64,000 bases of DNA. Source: Teratosphaeria epicoccoides. Lineage: Eukaryota > Ascomycota > Dothideomycetes > Mycosphaerellales > Teratosphaeriaceae. The notes under the pieces were generated by a model. The model did no database searches. It had not been told where the DNA came from and saw nothing but the letters and a program-made list of their open reading frames with translations. A program made the translations under genes and the position numbers. Location: assembly GCA_021401465.1 (NCBI GenBank), contig JADDMT010000033.1, positions 62,001-126,000 on the forward strand. The letters are read 5' to 3'. Numbering within the stretch: the first letter of the stretch is position 1; each line of letters opens with the position of its first letter. Positions 11,846 through 22,854 of this stretch are shown piece by piece.

Positions 11846-14800
11846 TTAGGATCTTCTTCCTAGGTTCGTTCCTTTCTCGAAACTTCGTATCTTTTGCTAA
11901 CAGTTTCGCAGGTGTTCTAGGGGTTCCTAGGTGTTCTTAGTACTCCTATATCCTTCCCATTTTACTAAGTACTCTCGCTGTCTGTCCTGCTAGCGAGTGT
12001 CGATAATCCTCTTGACAGTGTACTCCGGTTCTTCTACTTCAGGGTCAAGTAGTAAGGGTTCTGATTGTAGTGCGGCGTCTGGCGCTACTTGTTCTAGCAG
12101 AGAGACATAGAACATAGGGTGTATTCTCATCTGCTCGGGTAGCTGTAACTTAAAATTAACTGGTCCCTTCTTAGCCTTGATCCTAAATGGTCCTAGTTTT
12201 ACAGCGTCTAGTTTCTTACTCGGCTTGTCTAATTTGATGTGACGGCAGAGGAGATACACCTTGTCCCCCTCCTTTGTAATTAGTCCCTTAATTCTCTTAC
12301 GATTCGCGTACTATGCCATGTTCTACTAATAGAACTACAGGTCGAGTCGTGCTTCTGTTTGTAGTTAGCGTAGATGTTCTACTCGTCTAAGTGCTACTAG
12401 GTTCGGATCACTAGCTAAGACGTCTAGAATGTCTTCTATAGCTGATCTATATGCCATCTAAAATGGCGAGAGTCCTGTCGACTCTACTAGCGTACTATTA
12501 TACGCGAGCTATGCTATTAGTAACAACTCTACCTAGTTGTTCTAGTCCCTATTAACATAGGATCGAAGGTACTATTCTAACGTCTGATTTAGGCGTTCTG
12601 TCTGTCTATCTGTCTAAGGGTAGAAGGAAGTACTTAGTCGATGTTTGACCTAGAATTGTCTTATTAGGGCTCTCTAGAAGTTAGAGGTAAACACGGATCC
12701 TCGATCTGTTACTAGGTCCTATAGCATGCCGTGTAGTGCTACTACCTATTTGATGAAGACATGCGCGATATCTTTAGTCTTAAAGTCTTCGCGGTAAGGG
12801 ATAAACTTCCTAAACTTAGTAAATCGGTTAACTACTACCATGATCCTGTCGAAGAACTCATTAGTAGCGGGTTCTCTCGACTAAGGTAGTTTGACGATAA
12901 AATCCATAGTGAGCGATTCCTATGGCCGTTAAGGTACCTTTAGTAGTCATAGTAGCCTATACAGTTTGTAATAGTCATGCTTACTTTGTTAGCAAGTTAC
13001 ACATTAACGGACATAGTCCTCGATTGCCTTGCCTATCCTAGGGAAGTAATATTCTTGTCAGAGAATTTGCTTCATTTTAAACACTCCTAGGTGTCCTGCC
13101 TAAGGTACGTTATGTCAGAGGCATAGTAGTTCCGATCGTAAAGACATTAGCATGTATACTAATCCTTGAAACAGAAGGATTCTGTCTTTGTCTTCCTAAT
13201 CCTCCTGTCCATCAATGTTGTCGCGGACAGTAAGTACAGTTAGGTCATAGATTAGCGCGTTCTTTAGGTCGTCCTGAAATCTACTAGTCTATGTGACAGT
13301 CATAGCCGCGAGTTAGTTAACTCCTAGCGTGCTATCGCTATTTTCCTAGAGAATAGCATGTTTCTCCTACTTCACGCCTTTCATGTAGTCTGTCTAGCGG
13401 CTAAGTGCATCGGCGCGTGCGTTATCAGTCCCCTTATAATAGACGATGTTACAGTTAAAACTAGAGAGCTCCTTACTCTACCGAACCTGTCGTTAGTTTA
13501 ACTCTTTCGTCATTGTGAAGTATCGCAAGTTCTTATAGTCTGTGTAGACCGTGACCTAGTGCTTAGAACCTTCTAAGTAGACTCGCTAGGCCTTGTAGGC
13601 GTCTACTATAGCTAGAAGTTCTTTGTTGTAGACATCGTAACAGAGTTTAGGTCCAGACAATTTCCTCGAGTAGTAGGCGACTAGCTGTAGTCGTCTACTC
13701 GGTCCTAGTTGACTTAAGCATGCCCCGAGTGCTGCGTTAGAGGCATCTGTTTCGACTATGATAGGTTTATCTAGGTCGAACATAAGTAAGATTAGCTAAT
13801 CTGTAAATCGTCGCTTAAGTTCCTTAAAGGCATTCTGTTAGGCGTCGTCCTATACGAATAGTGTATCCTTCGTCGTAAGAGTCGTAAGTAGTGCTATAAT
13901 CTTCGAATAGTTTGCTACAAATCTTTAGTAGAAGTTAGCGAACCTAAGGAAGGACTATACTTCCTTAACATTAGTTAGCGTAGGCTACTCTTTTACGACT
14001 TAGACTTTCTTAGTGTCTATCTTGATTCTATTCTATGCTACTACGTAGCTAAGGAATTGTACTTCATGCTTATAAAACTCGCTCTTCTAAGGCTTAACCT
14101 TTAACTAGTAATCCTAGAGTTTCTGAAGTACCTTACGTATATAAGTCCTATGCTCTTCGATCGTCTAGGAGTAGACGAGGATGTCGTCTAGGTATACAAC
14201 TACAAAGACGTCAAGGTACTCTCGTAGCACGTTGTTAATAAATGCCTACTATGTAGCTAGGGCATTTGTTAACCTAAATGGCATGACTATATACTCGTAG
14301 TGTCTAAACCTAGTTCGGAACATAGTCTTCTATTCTTCGCCTTCCTTAATTCAAATTCGGTTATACGCTCTAGGTATGTTAAACTTCGAGAACTACATTG
14401 CTCCTTGCAGGCGGTCCTGTAATTCCGAGAGCAAAGGAAGCGGATAACTATTCTTTATTATGATGTTGTTTAATCTACGATAATCTACATAGAGTCGCTA
14501 GTTATCTTCCCCCTTAGGCACAAACAGGATCGGATATCTGGCTAGGGACTACGACTCGCGGATAAAGCCTTTCCGGAGGTTATCTTCTAGGTATTTCCGG
14601 AGAATCTCTAGTTTCGCTACTAATAACAGGTAAACTAATTGCTTCGTTAGTGTCTTGCTAGGGAGTAAGGGTATCCTATAGTCCTACTCCTAGTGTTCTA
14701 GCAGAGCTTCTTAGTTAGGTTCTTCCTTGAAAAGAGTAGCGAACTCTTTATACTTATTAGGAACTATGAATTCGACCCTAACTTTCGTTTATCTTGCTTT

Positions 14801-15370
14801 GACCTATAGGACATGTACTTCCTGTTCTAGATCCTTAATAGCGGCTACTATCTTGCTTAAAGTCATAACACATATTTTGATCTTGCCTAGTACGTCATGC
14901 ACTATAGGTAGAGGTATCGATCTTGAGAGTTCCGGGAACTAGATCCTCTCATTCTTCTAGTCGATATAGGGGTTAGCGTTTCTTAGCTATAGTAACCCTA
15001 GTACTACATCCGAGCCTAGTAACTCCGTGATGTCGAACTAGAGCATCTCTTAGTAGCGTCCTATCTGCAGAGGCATTATCTTAGTCTCTTCGTTAACTAC
15101 TCCTTAGTTGTACGTGACTAGCTTTCTATTAATCGCTTGTAGCGAGAAAGCATTTGTCTTCGCCTGTAGCTTTATCCTAGCTGTCCTAGCAAACTTAGGC
15201 GTCATGAAGATTCTAGTACATCCTGAATCTATTAAGGCCCTAGCTAGCGTCTCGTCGATGTGCACCTATACTCTAAGGTTGTTCGCGTATCTGGCGCCGA
15301 TCGCGGCATATCGTTATAGCCCTGTCTAGTCTGTCCGTAGGTCTAATTCTAGCAGACCTTGTCGTTTCCT
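11846..15370 (-). pseudogene. pol of the A/B composite: protease, RT, RNase H, integrase, chromodomain
   Basis: A minus-strand frame of 1175 codons runs from the frame-overlap heptamer (15364-15370) to the stop at 11846-11848. In order: aspartic protease with an ALIDSGCT-type active site near 15240; reverse transcriptase with YLDDILVY near 14172-14200; RNase H, open as a 65-aa stretch (13783-13586, ETDASNAALGACLSQLG); integrase; and an integrase C-terminus open at 12259-11990 (89 aa, ending EEPEYTVKRIIDTR). A chromodomain with REYLVKWEGY-like residues follows. Interruptions are mainly TAG/TAA from RIP. Left part from B, right part from A, with the junction somewhere between about 13.1 and 17.2 kb. 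Confidence 0.85.
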
Positions 15371-17133
15371 AAATAACTGTCTTTACGGACTAGTTTAGGG
15401 ATCGTATAGTCTTGGCTTCTTCTCTAAGCGTTACTGTTTTCTGGCCTAAGAGGTCGTTCTTGCTCTTAGCCTCGCTGTTCCTACGCGTTTCTTGCGTACT
15501 CTATCTTTAAGTAATAGACTCAGAGTCGTAGCGCTCGTGGAATCTAAATACCTTCGTAGGTTAGGTAGCCTCCCTAGGGCGTAAACTCTACCCTGAACGG
15601 TACAATTTCTTAGACAACTTTCTGATGCGCGTAAGGTTAAGCTACGACTAGTAGTCTCCTTAGGTGTCGTTGTATATAGTCGGCTAGTTCGTTATACTAA
15701 AGCTAGTCGACATGTTATACTCTATTAATCTATGGGCAAGCCTAAGCCTACTAGTTCTGTATGATTCGGATAATATCGAGTCTAATGTCATGCGGTAGCA
15801 TGGCCTATCGCTCTATGCTCTCGTCTTCCTTAGAATCAGGAATGACGGCTTCGACAATCTCGTAGTTGTCGTCCGAACCTTCTTCTTCTTCTTCTTCTAG
15901 CTCCTGTTGCCTTAGGACTGTCGTACTAGAAGGTGTACCTCTTAGCGCATAGATCGACTATGCCTTGTTTCGGCTAGGGTACTATCTAGAACCATCTTTA
16001 TTACTCATGTGAATTCGACAATCGTCGTTGTAGCATGTAGTCTAAGTAAGTGCGGCATAGTCTAGTTCTCGAGTAGCGGCGGCCTTTTGCTAAGGCGCTG
16101 TTGTTGTCGCGCGAGCCTGCTCTATCCTAGGCAGTTCCTGTCGTTACTTCTTAGCAAAACACTCGCGGGCAAAGTCACCTTTCTTTCAACAGTTATCACA
16201 CTCGAGATTACTCTTGTCAAATAGCTTCTTTAGACTATTCTAGGGAGGAGAGCCCTTCCGCGGCTTTCCTTAGGGTCTATTCCTTAGACGCCCCTTAGTC
16301 GCATCTAACTCCATAGGTTAGAGACTGTAGTAATCGCTACGCCATTTTAGTGCTAATCGTTAGACCTTATGGTTAGCCTGTGCTAGCTTGCGATTTCTAT
16401 GTTGTCGTTCTTGCTGTTATTCCTAGACGCAATTATTAATTCTAATCGCGAGATCGCTTATTTCCTTGAATGTCGTTAGCTAATCTCCTTAGGCAATTTC
16501 GTCTTTAACTGTCTCCTTTAGTCCCTAGTAGAACTAAGCGGCTAAAGCATTATCATTCTAGTCGACTTAAGCAGAGAGGGTCTAAAAGTCCGCGTAGTAC
16601 TTAATGGCAGAACCCTTCTGCTAGATTCCTAGGAGAGCTCTCTTAGCCTCTTGTTGCTCATTACTAAGCCTAAAAGCTTCGCGTAATGCCTTAAACAAAG
16701 ACTTGTCTAAGTTAAGAATCTCCCTAGTTGTCGTCTTCCTAGCTTTGACATTGCTAACATGATCTAGATAATCTGTTAGATGAGGCTAGATAAACTCGAA
16801 CGCTAGTCCCTTCAGGTAAGAGATAATGTACATCATTCGCTTATGATGTGTTATAAACCGTTCTATATCTACGTTAAATGCTAACTAGCATTATAGGATA
16901 AACATCTTAACCTAAGATTATTGTCCTGTAAACTCTATAGGGCTTCCTATCTTAAAGCCGTTGTTGCTATGTCTATTCCCGGTAGTTAAACCTGCGACAG
17001 ATGCTAGAGCTATCTCACTAAGGTGAATAGATTCGAGCTACTATGTAATTTAAGGTATAGCGGCAACTTGTTCTCGTAGTGTTAGTTAATTGTCGCTAGA
17101 AGTTAAACTAACAGTTAAAGAACTACTTAACAT
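15349..17133 (-). pseudogene. gag of element A
   Basis: An ATG at 17133 opens a frame of 594 codons ending at TAG 15351-15349. Domains in order: an N-terminal segment rich in Ser/Thr; a Retrotrans_gag-type capsid region with YYADFQTLSAQVDWNDNALA-like residues; one CCHC zinc knuckle; then an acidic Glu/Asp-rich region (EEEEEEGSDDN). Capsid and knuckle are the standard Ty3/Gypsy Gag parts that assemble the particle and bind RNA. The pol frame lies at -1 relative to this one. RIP stops and indels make it inactive. Confidence 0.8.
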
Positions 17134-17192
17134 AGGCATATGTTAAGCGCTCGACGAGTCCCCTAATACTTCCTCAGAAGTAGTGCTCAAAA

Positions 17193-17633
17193 TGTCATAA
17201 GGGTAGGTGCCGATAGTAGGAAGGTAACTAGGTGTTAGACTCGCAGAGCTATAAAGAACATCGACAACAGTAGTTAACCTTGTAACTAACTATCCCCTAG
17301 GGAAAGGGAATTAAATTAAGCACGAAGCTCCTAACTGCCTGTCCTGAAGCTATCCCTATATACTAGAGCGACAGAGTAGCTCTGTTAGATCTGTCGACAG
17401 ACCTAATAGATCCGTGTCTGTAGATCTATAGACTAACCCTATAGATCTAAGGGTCTATTATCCTGTAACAGATCCCTTCTTCCTTATAGGCCTGTAGATC
17501 TATAGACTAACCCTACAGATCCGGGGATCTGTCCTCACGTGACAGATCCTTTCTCCTATGACTATGCCTATGACTCATAGCACTTAGGACCCTCATGATC
17601 CTGAAACCCGCAGTACTCCTAACACTCATGACA
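17193..17633 (-). repeat. 5' LTR of element A
   Basis: 441 bp, the partner of 8278-8718. Followed by the TSD copy AGCTA at 17634-17638, after which gag of host H resumes. The plus-strand bases directly left of it (caaaa) are the coding-strand start TTTTGAGCACTACTTC of the element interior, where a primer-binding site would be expected; it lacks the usual TGG. Confidence 0.9.
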
Positions 17634-18900
17634 AGCTAACCCTGACTATCGACCTAGCCCTTGTAGCCATGATTGTTAATTAGTTCGCAAACTGCCTTAC
17701 GAACTAGAGCTAGAGCCGCACCCCTTCTAGTAGCGACAACGGCAAGGACGACAAAGACGTTGCCATAAGTAGTACTAATAAAATAGTAGACGAAGAAATC
17801 TAGCAAGATTTTATACTAGGGACCTACGAAGATAACGTACTAGCAGGCGCAGACTCTCTATATGTGCCTGCGAATCTAGTGCCTGATTTTAGGGCCATAG
17901 TAGGCTAACTAGGAGGCAGTCGTAACGCACGTAACCTGAAGCCATTTAAGGGAGATACCTTAAAGGAGGCTCGAACTTTCTTACAGGCATGTAAGGCAGT
18001 TTTTGTGCTTAACCTACGCGGATATTCTATAGAGGGCAAACAAGTCGCCTTTAGTATAATGTAGCTTAAAGAGGATAAGGAACCTCGTAACAATTAGCAT
18101 GAGCAGTATGACCTTATGTAGGTCTATAACAGAACGTGTATGTAGGCAGACTTTCGCTAGTTCTATGTCGACTAAGTCGAGGATCTAGGGAACTCTGCCC
18201 TTACTATGTCTGTTAAGTATGAGAAGGCTAAGTAGGAGAAGGGACAAATAACCTCTAGCTTTGCTACCTACCTCGCTATACTCGAGAGACAGATGCTACC
18301 CTATACTAAGACGTAACGCGTGCGGTACCTACTTGTCAAACTTGATGACAATCTTTAGAACATAATCATGACTTTTCATGAACTTCTAATAATTTAGTAA
18401 GACCTCGTGTCCCTTATGACATGTATAGAGATTACCTTAAAGCAAAATGGAAAATTAGGCAGCAAGGATAATAAGCGTTTAAGCCCTAATGATCTACTAA
18501 AGGGCCGCTATTATAAGCGCTATAAGGGTCACGTCTAACGCGGTAGTTCATTCTAGAGGAGTAAGCCCTCTAAGCCTAAAGATAGTAGCAAGAAGCCTCT
18601 AAGTAGCTACTACATCTATAGAGCGAGGGACTACTAGGTAGCTTGCTGTCCTAAACGAAGTAATAGGAAGAAGGTAAGCAAGGTGTCTAAAACCTCCCTA
18701 GAGGGGAGGCTAAAGAAGGACAAGCCTAAGATAACCGAATGGCTACTACAGGTATCTAAGCTGTCTGCTACTAATAGTGTAGACTCGTGGCCTACCTAGC
18801 GCCTATCTAGTACGGTCTAAGTTAAAAGCTTGCTTAAGCTAGTAGACTATATGTTAGACGACCTTATAGAGGTTAATGTGATACCCTAGCGAGTAATCGT
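17634..18900 (+). pseudogene. gag of host element H
   Basis: The plus-strand frame resumes after element A. From 17933 it reads a Gag capsid-like domain (NLKPFKGDTLKEARTFLQAC, then FYVDQVEDLGNSAL and LERQMLPYTKT further on). At about 18604-18648 comes a degraded zinc knuckle, where two expected Cys codons read TAC/TAT (Tyr): Y-Y-I-Y-R-A-R-D-Y, then V-A-C-C-P. Lys-rich linkers surround it. This fits the nucleocapsid part of a fungal Gypsy Gag. The reverse transcriptase lies in the +1 frame relative to this region; with one copy I cannot tell an original frameshift from a later indel. Confidence 0.7.
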
Positions 18901-19299
18901 ACGGCTTGGTTTAAAGCCGATCCTATAAAGCCGATCCTAGGAGCCCTGCTGCCTACTATGAAGTCCTTTTAAGGCGAAGGCGTAGTAGCTCGAGGCGCGT
19001 ATAATGTGCACCTCTAACTTGCGGACTCTTTAGGAGAAGAGCGCGAGACTAACGAAGTCTTCTACACTAAAGACGTTCCTAATAAGGAGCTCCTACTAGG
19101 TGCCCTTAGCGCTACAAGTAGGGAGTTGTTGTTAATAGAGCTACTAATAATTAGTTCTATGGCTCTATAGGCAAAGTTCCTATAGTAAGGATGCGTGACG
19201 CACATAGCTTCTACAAGGACATGAAGAAGGTCTAATGTATGTATGTAGTCTACATACGAAACATTAAGGAAGACATTACCCTTCTGCCTAAGTTAGAGG

Positions 19300-21689
19300 A
19301 ATACGCTGATATTTTCGACATAGAGGCTACGGCCTATGCCTAGGCCCTAGACGTAGAGCATGCGATTAACCTCAAGGAGGGTTATAATCCTCTGTATTAA
19401 ACTCTGTACCCTATGTTAGAATCTTAGCTCGAAATACTTCGAGACTACCTCTACAAGGCGTAGAAGAACGTGTAGATCTGACAAAGTGACAGCAAGGCAG
19501 GAGCGTTAGTAATGTTCGTCCTAAAGAAGGACAACACGCTCTACCTATACGTTAACTATAGGGGCCTTAATACAGTAACTTAGAAGAACCGCTACCCCCT
19601 ACTACTCATTAGCGAGACGCTTGACTGCCTTAGTCGCCCTGCTATATTCTCGTCTATTAACTTAAAAGACACCTACTACTAGATACTAATCCGAAAGGGC
19701 GACGAGTAGAAGACCGCGTTCTAAACGTAGTATAGACACTTCGAGTATATAGTAATACTATTTAGCTTAACTAACGTACTAGCGACATTCTAAGCGTATA
19801 TTAACTAGGCCCTGTCCGGCCTCGTTAATACCTGCTACGTAGTATATTTAGACGATATACTAGTCTACTACGACTTAAAGGAGGAGCATATTCGGCATCT
19901 AAAGATAGTACTTAAATAGCTCCGCAAGTTCGCTCTATATGCAAACCTAAAGAAGTGCTCATTCCTGACAGATAGGATTAAATTTCTTAAATACATCGTT
20001 TCTATAGAAGGAGTTATCATAGATAACTAAAGTGTGTCCATAATTACAGAGTAGCTGTAGCTAACTACTCTCTAAGAAGTATAGGTGTTCCTAGGATTTA
20101 CTAACTTCTATTGTAGATTCATACGATCCTATTCGAAGATCGTGGCTCCCCTTACGGCTCTTGCCAAGGGCGTAATTTAAGGTAAAAAGCCAGGGATAGT
20201 GCCTTAGGAGGAGGCTTAGAGTAAGGCTTTCTCTAAACTTAAAGCAGCTTTTTAAACTACGCCTATACTTTAGTACTTTAACCCTACTACGAAGATCTGA
20301 ATAGAGACTAATGCTTCGAAATTTGCAATAGCCGCAATTATATCGCAGCTCTAGTCGCATGAAGGTAGTACGTAATAGTACCTAATTACCTTCTAGTCGT
20401 AGAAGATGCAGGGCGCTAAGCTTAATTACAAGACTTACAACTAGGAGCTTTTAGCTATTATCGATAGCTTTAAGGAGTACTTACACTACCTCGAAGGCGT
20501 AGCGTACCCTATTAAGGTGCTTACTAACTATAATAACCTTCGCGGCTTCATAGGCGTGAAGTAGCTAAGTAGTTAGCAAGCAAGGTAGGCGACTTTCCTT
20601 ACTAGCTTTAACTTTGTTATCTAGTATTGTTCTAGGAAGACGAACCTAGCTCATAGTCCCTCGCGACAACTAGACTACGACACTAGAGAGTAGGGCGACT
20701 AATAGCTCCTCTGTACACTATAGACAAAGCTTGTAGTTTAGGGTAGCAACCTGTTATTAGCTTCTCTTATAGGTTAACTACAGGTCTAATAGGGCCTCAC
20801 AGCCTCTGCTAGCGATAAACCCTCCTATCTAGCAGTAGTAGCAACTATGTCTAGCTTAATCTATGCGGTAGTCAACTAGCTTACATGTAGTAAGCATGTA
20901 ATGTCTAAAGAACCCTTTAAAGAAGTCTCGAGACTTATTTAGCGGTTACAAGAGCAAGAACTAGAGTTAATTAATAAGGGTATAGCCCTCTTAGATACCG
21001 CAGGTAGTCTAAAGTACTAGACTAAGTTAGGCGACTTATAGTAGTTTGATAATAGGCTCTACGAACCTGCTAACTACATACTCTGTTCGTAGCTCCTCTG
21101 TATTTATCATGACAATGAACTTGCAGGTCATTTTAGTGTAGAGAAGACTAACGCGCTTCTTAGACGTAAATACTAGTAGCTGACGCTAGAACAGGATGTT
21201 TCTGACTATGTTAAATCCTACTAGACATACTAGATTAGCAAATCTTGGCGCTATTGCCCCTATAGCGATGCTTAGGCGCTCCTACTACTAGAGAGACTAT
21301 AGCAAGACTTGACTATAGATTTTATTACTAATTTGCTGCTAGCAAAGTAGAGAGGCAATGTAGTTAATGCTGTCCTTATAGTAGTCGACTAATACTCAAA
21401 GATAAATGTCTTTATCCTATGTACAAAAAAGCGCATAAGTAGCAAGCTTGCGTGACTACTTTGTGACGAAGTTAGATGACACTTTAGTGTACCCTAAAGT
21501 ATTCTATTAGATTAAGGTTCTGTCTTTACTAGTAAATACTAGCAAGAATTTGTGTTTAAGGCGCGTGTTAAGAACTACCTTAGTATAGCATTCTATCTAC
21601 AGACTAATAGTTAGACTAAACATATAAACTAGACTCTTAAGTAGTACCTTTAGTGCTACTACGCTAAGAACTAGGATGCCTAGGCTAAC
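19300..21689 (+). pseudogene. pol of host element H, part 1: RT, RNase H, integrase N-terminus
   Basis: A conserved lead-in near 19360 (HAINLKEGYNPLYQTLYP) is followed by reverse transcriptase: KAGALVMFVLKKDN near 19496, YVNYRGLN near 19548 (the usual Asp reads Asn, a G-to-A change), and YLDDILVY at 19842-19868. RNase H has IETNASKFAIAAI near 20300 and the KLNYKTYNQELLAI helix near 20422. An HHCC-type integrase zinc finger region lies near 21110-21240, then the catalytic core begins (LTIDFITNLL near 21310). It breaks off at 21689 in the TSD CTAAC of element C and continues in frame at 28629. TAG/TAA interrupt throughout. Confidence 0.85.
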
Positions 21690-22159
21690 TGTTATAAGGG
21701 TAGGTGCTAATAGCAGGAAGGTAACTAGGTATTAGACTTGTAGAGCTATAAAGAATATCGACAATGGCAATTGTCCTTGTAACTAACTATCCCCTAAGGA
21801 AAGGGAATTAAATTAAGCACGAAGCTCCTAACTGCCTGTCCTAAAGCTATCCCTATATACTAGAGAGACAGAGTAGCTCTGTTAGATCTGTTAACAGACC
21901 TGACAGATCTGTGTCTATAGATCTGTAGACTAACCCTATAGATCTAAGGGTCTGTTATCCTATGACAGATCCCTTCTCCCTTATAGGCCTATAGATCTAT
22001 AGACTAACCATACAGATCTAGGGATCTATCCTCACGTAACAGATCCTTTCTCCTATAACTATGCCTATAACTCATAGTACTCCTATAACTATACTATGAC
22101 TCATAGCACTTAGGACCCTTATAATCCTGTAACCTATAGTACTCTTAACACTCATGACA
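21690..22159 (-). repeat. 3' LTR of element C
   Basis: 470 bp. Its plus-strand start reads tgttataaggg, one C-to-T step from the family's tgtcataaggg. The interior beyond it (ctatccctctcttagcc) reads on the coding strand as the purine tract gagagggatag used to prime plus-strand synthesis. Confidence 0.9.
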
Positions 22160-22854
22160 CTATCCCTCTCTTAGCCTAGCTTGTCCCTAAGCTACCTTAT
22201 TAGTACGGGGTTTCTCTTGTCATTTCCTTTTGTGCTATAATGTCTTCTCTTTCTACATTACTGCCTTATGTCATCCTAGACACTAACGCCCCTTTAACGC
22301 AGAAACGTAAACGCCGCGCAAATCGAATCTATTGTTAGGGCTAGGACAGCATGAAGTCCTGTACTTAGTATTAAGAGTTAAAGCTCGTTTGTTAGGTACA
22401 TATTTCCTTAGGGAAATGTTTGTAGTGTTACTTTAGTAACTGTCAGAGTTATGACGCGAAGGTAACAGAGGTCGAATAGAAGAAGTTAGGCGATTAGCGG
22501 AAAAGACTAATTGCTAATCTTAATCGTGCGAAGGCGGTCCTAGCTAAGCCTTTGCAGAAGATAATAGAGGCGCATGCAAAGGAGATACGTCTTCGAAAAC
22601 AGATAGATGTAGTCGACTAGGAGGTCGAGGATAGTTGCGCTCTCTAGGAGCGGGAGATTAGGGAGGATGAGGCCGAAGAACAGGCTCTCTTGCAGGCTAG
22701 GTTCCTTCTTAACCTAGATCCTTTAGCGGGTCTCGCTCTTAGTCCTACGACATAGAGCGTAATAGAGGGTTTTACTAACGCCTCGTATTAGGGTTTCCTA
22801 GATGGCGTAGTAGCCGAGCCGATCGACAGCGTCCCGCAGGAGTCTAGTCGCGGC

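Larger units (their letters stand above)
8278..17633 (-). mobile_element. Gypsy element A with an embedded extra LTR (B)
   Basis: Outer LTRs 8278-8718 and 17193-17633 are both exactly 441 bp, share subfamily-specific bases (gccgatag, agagcgacagag, a short form lacking the extra 30-43 bp module) and are flanked by AGCTA at 8273-8277 and 17634-17638. The element reads on the minus strand. At 9356 bp it is about 2.4 kb longer than sister copies C (6934) and F (6910), because it contains an extra 3' pol segment plus a third LTR (10668-11151) of another subfamily. The insertion split gag of host H. Confidence 0.85.

Noticed and set aside
14727..15329. Plus-strand frames of 71 and 73 aa, repeated near 25691-26293 and on the other strand near 34255 and 39577
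   Set aside because: They recur in all four copies at the same place because they are complements of the protease-RT part of pol.
17933..19553. +1 relation between gag and RT of H as a programmed frameshift
   Set aside because: Only one degraded copy is available; an indel explains it as well.
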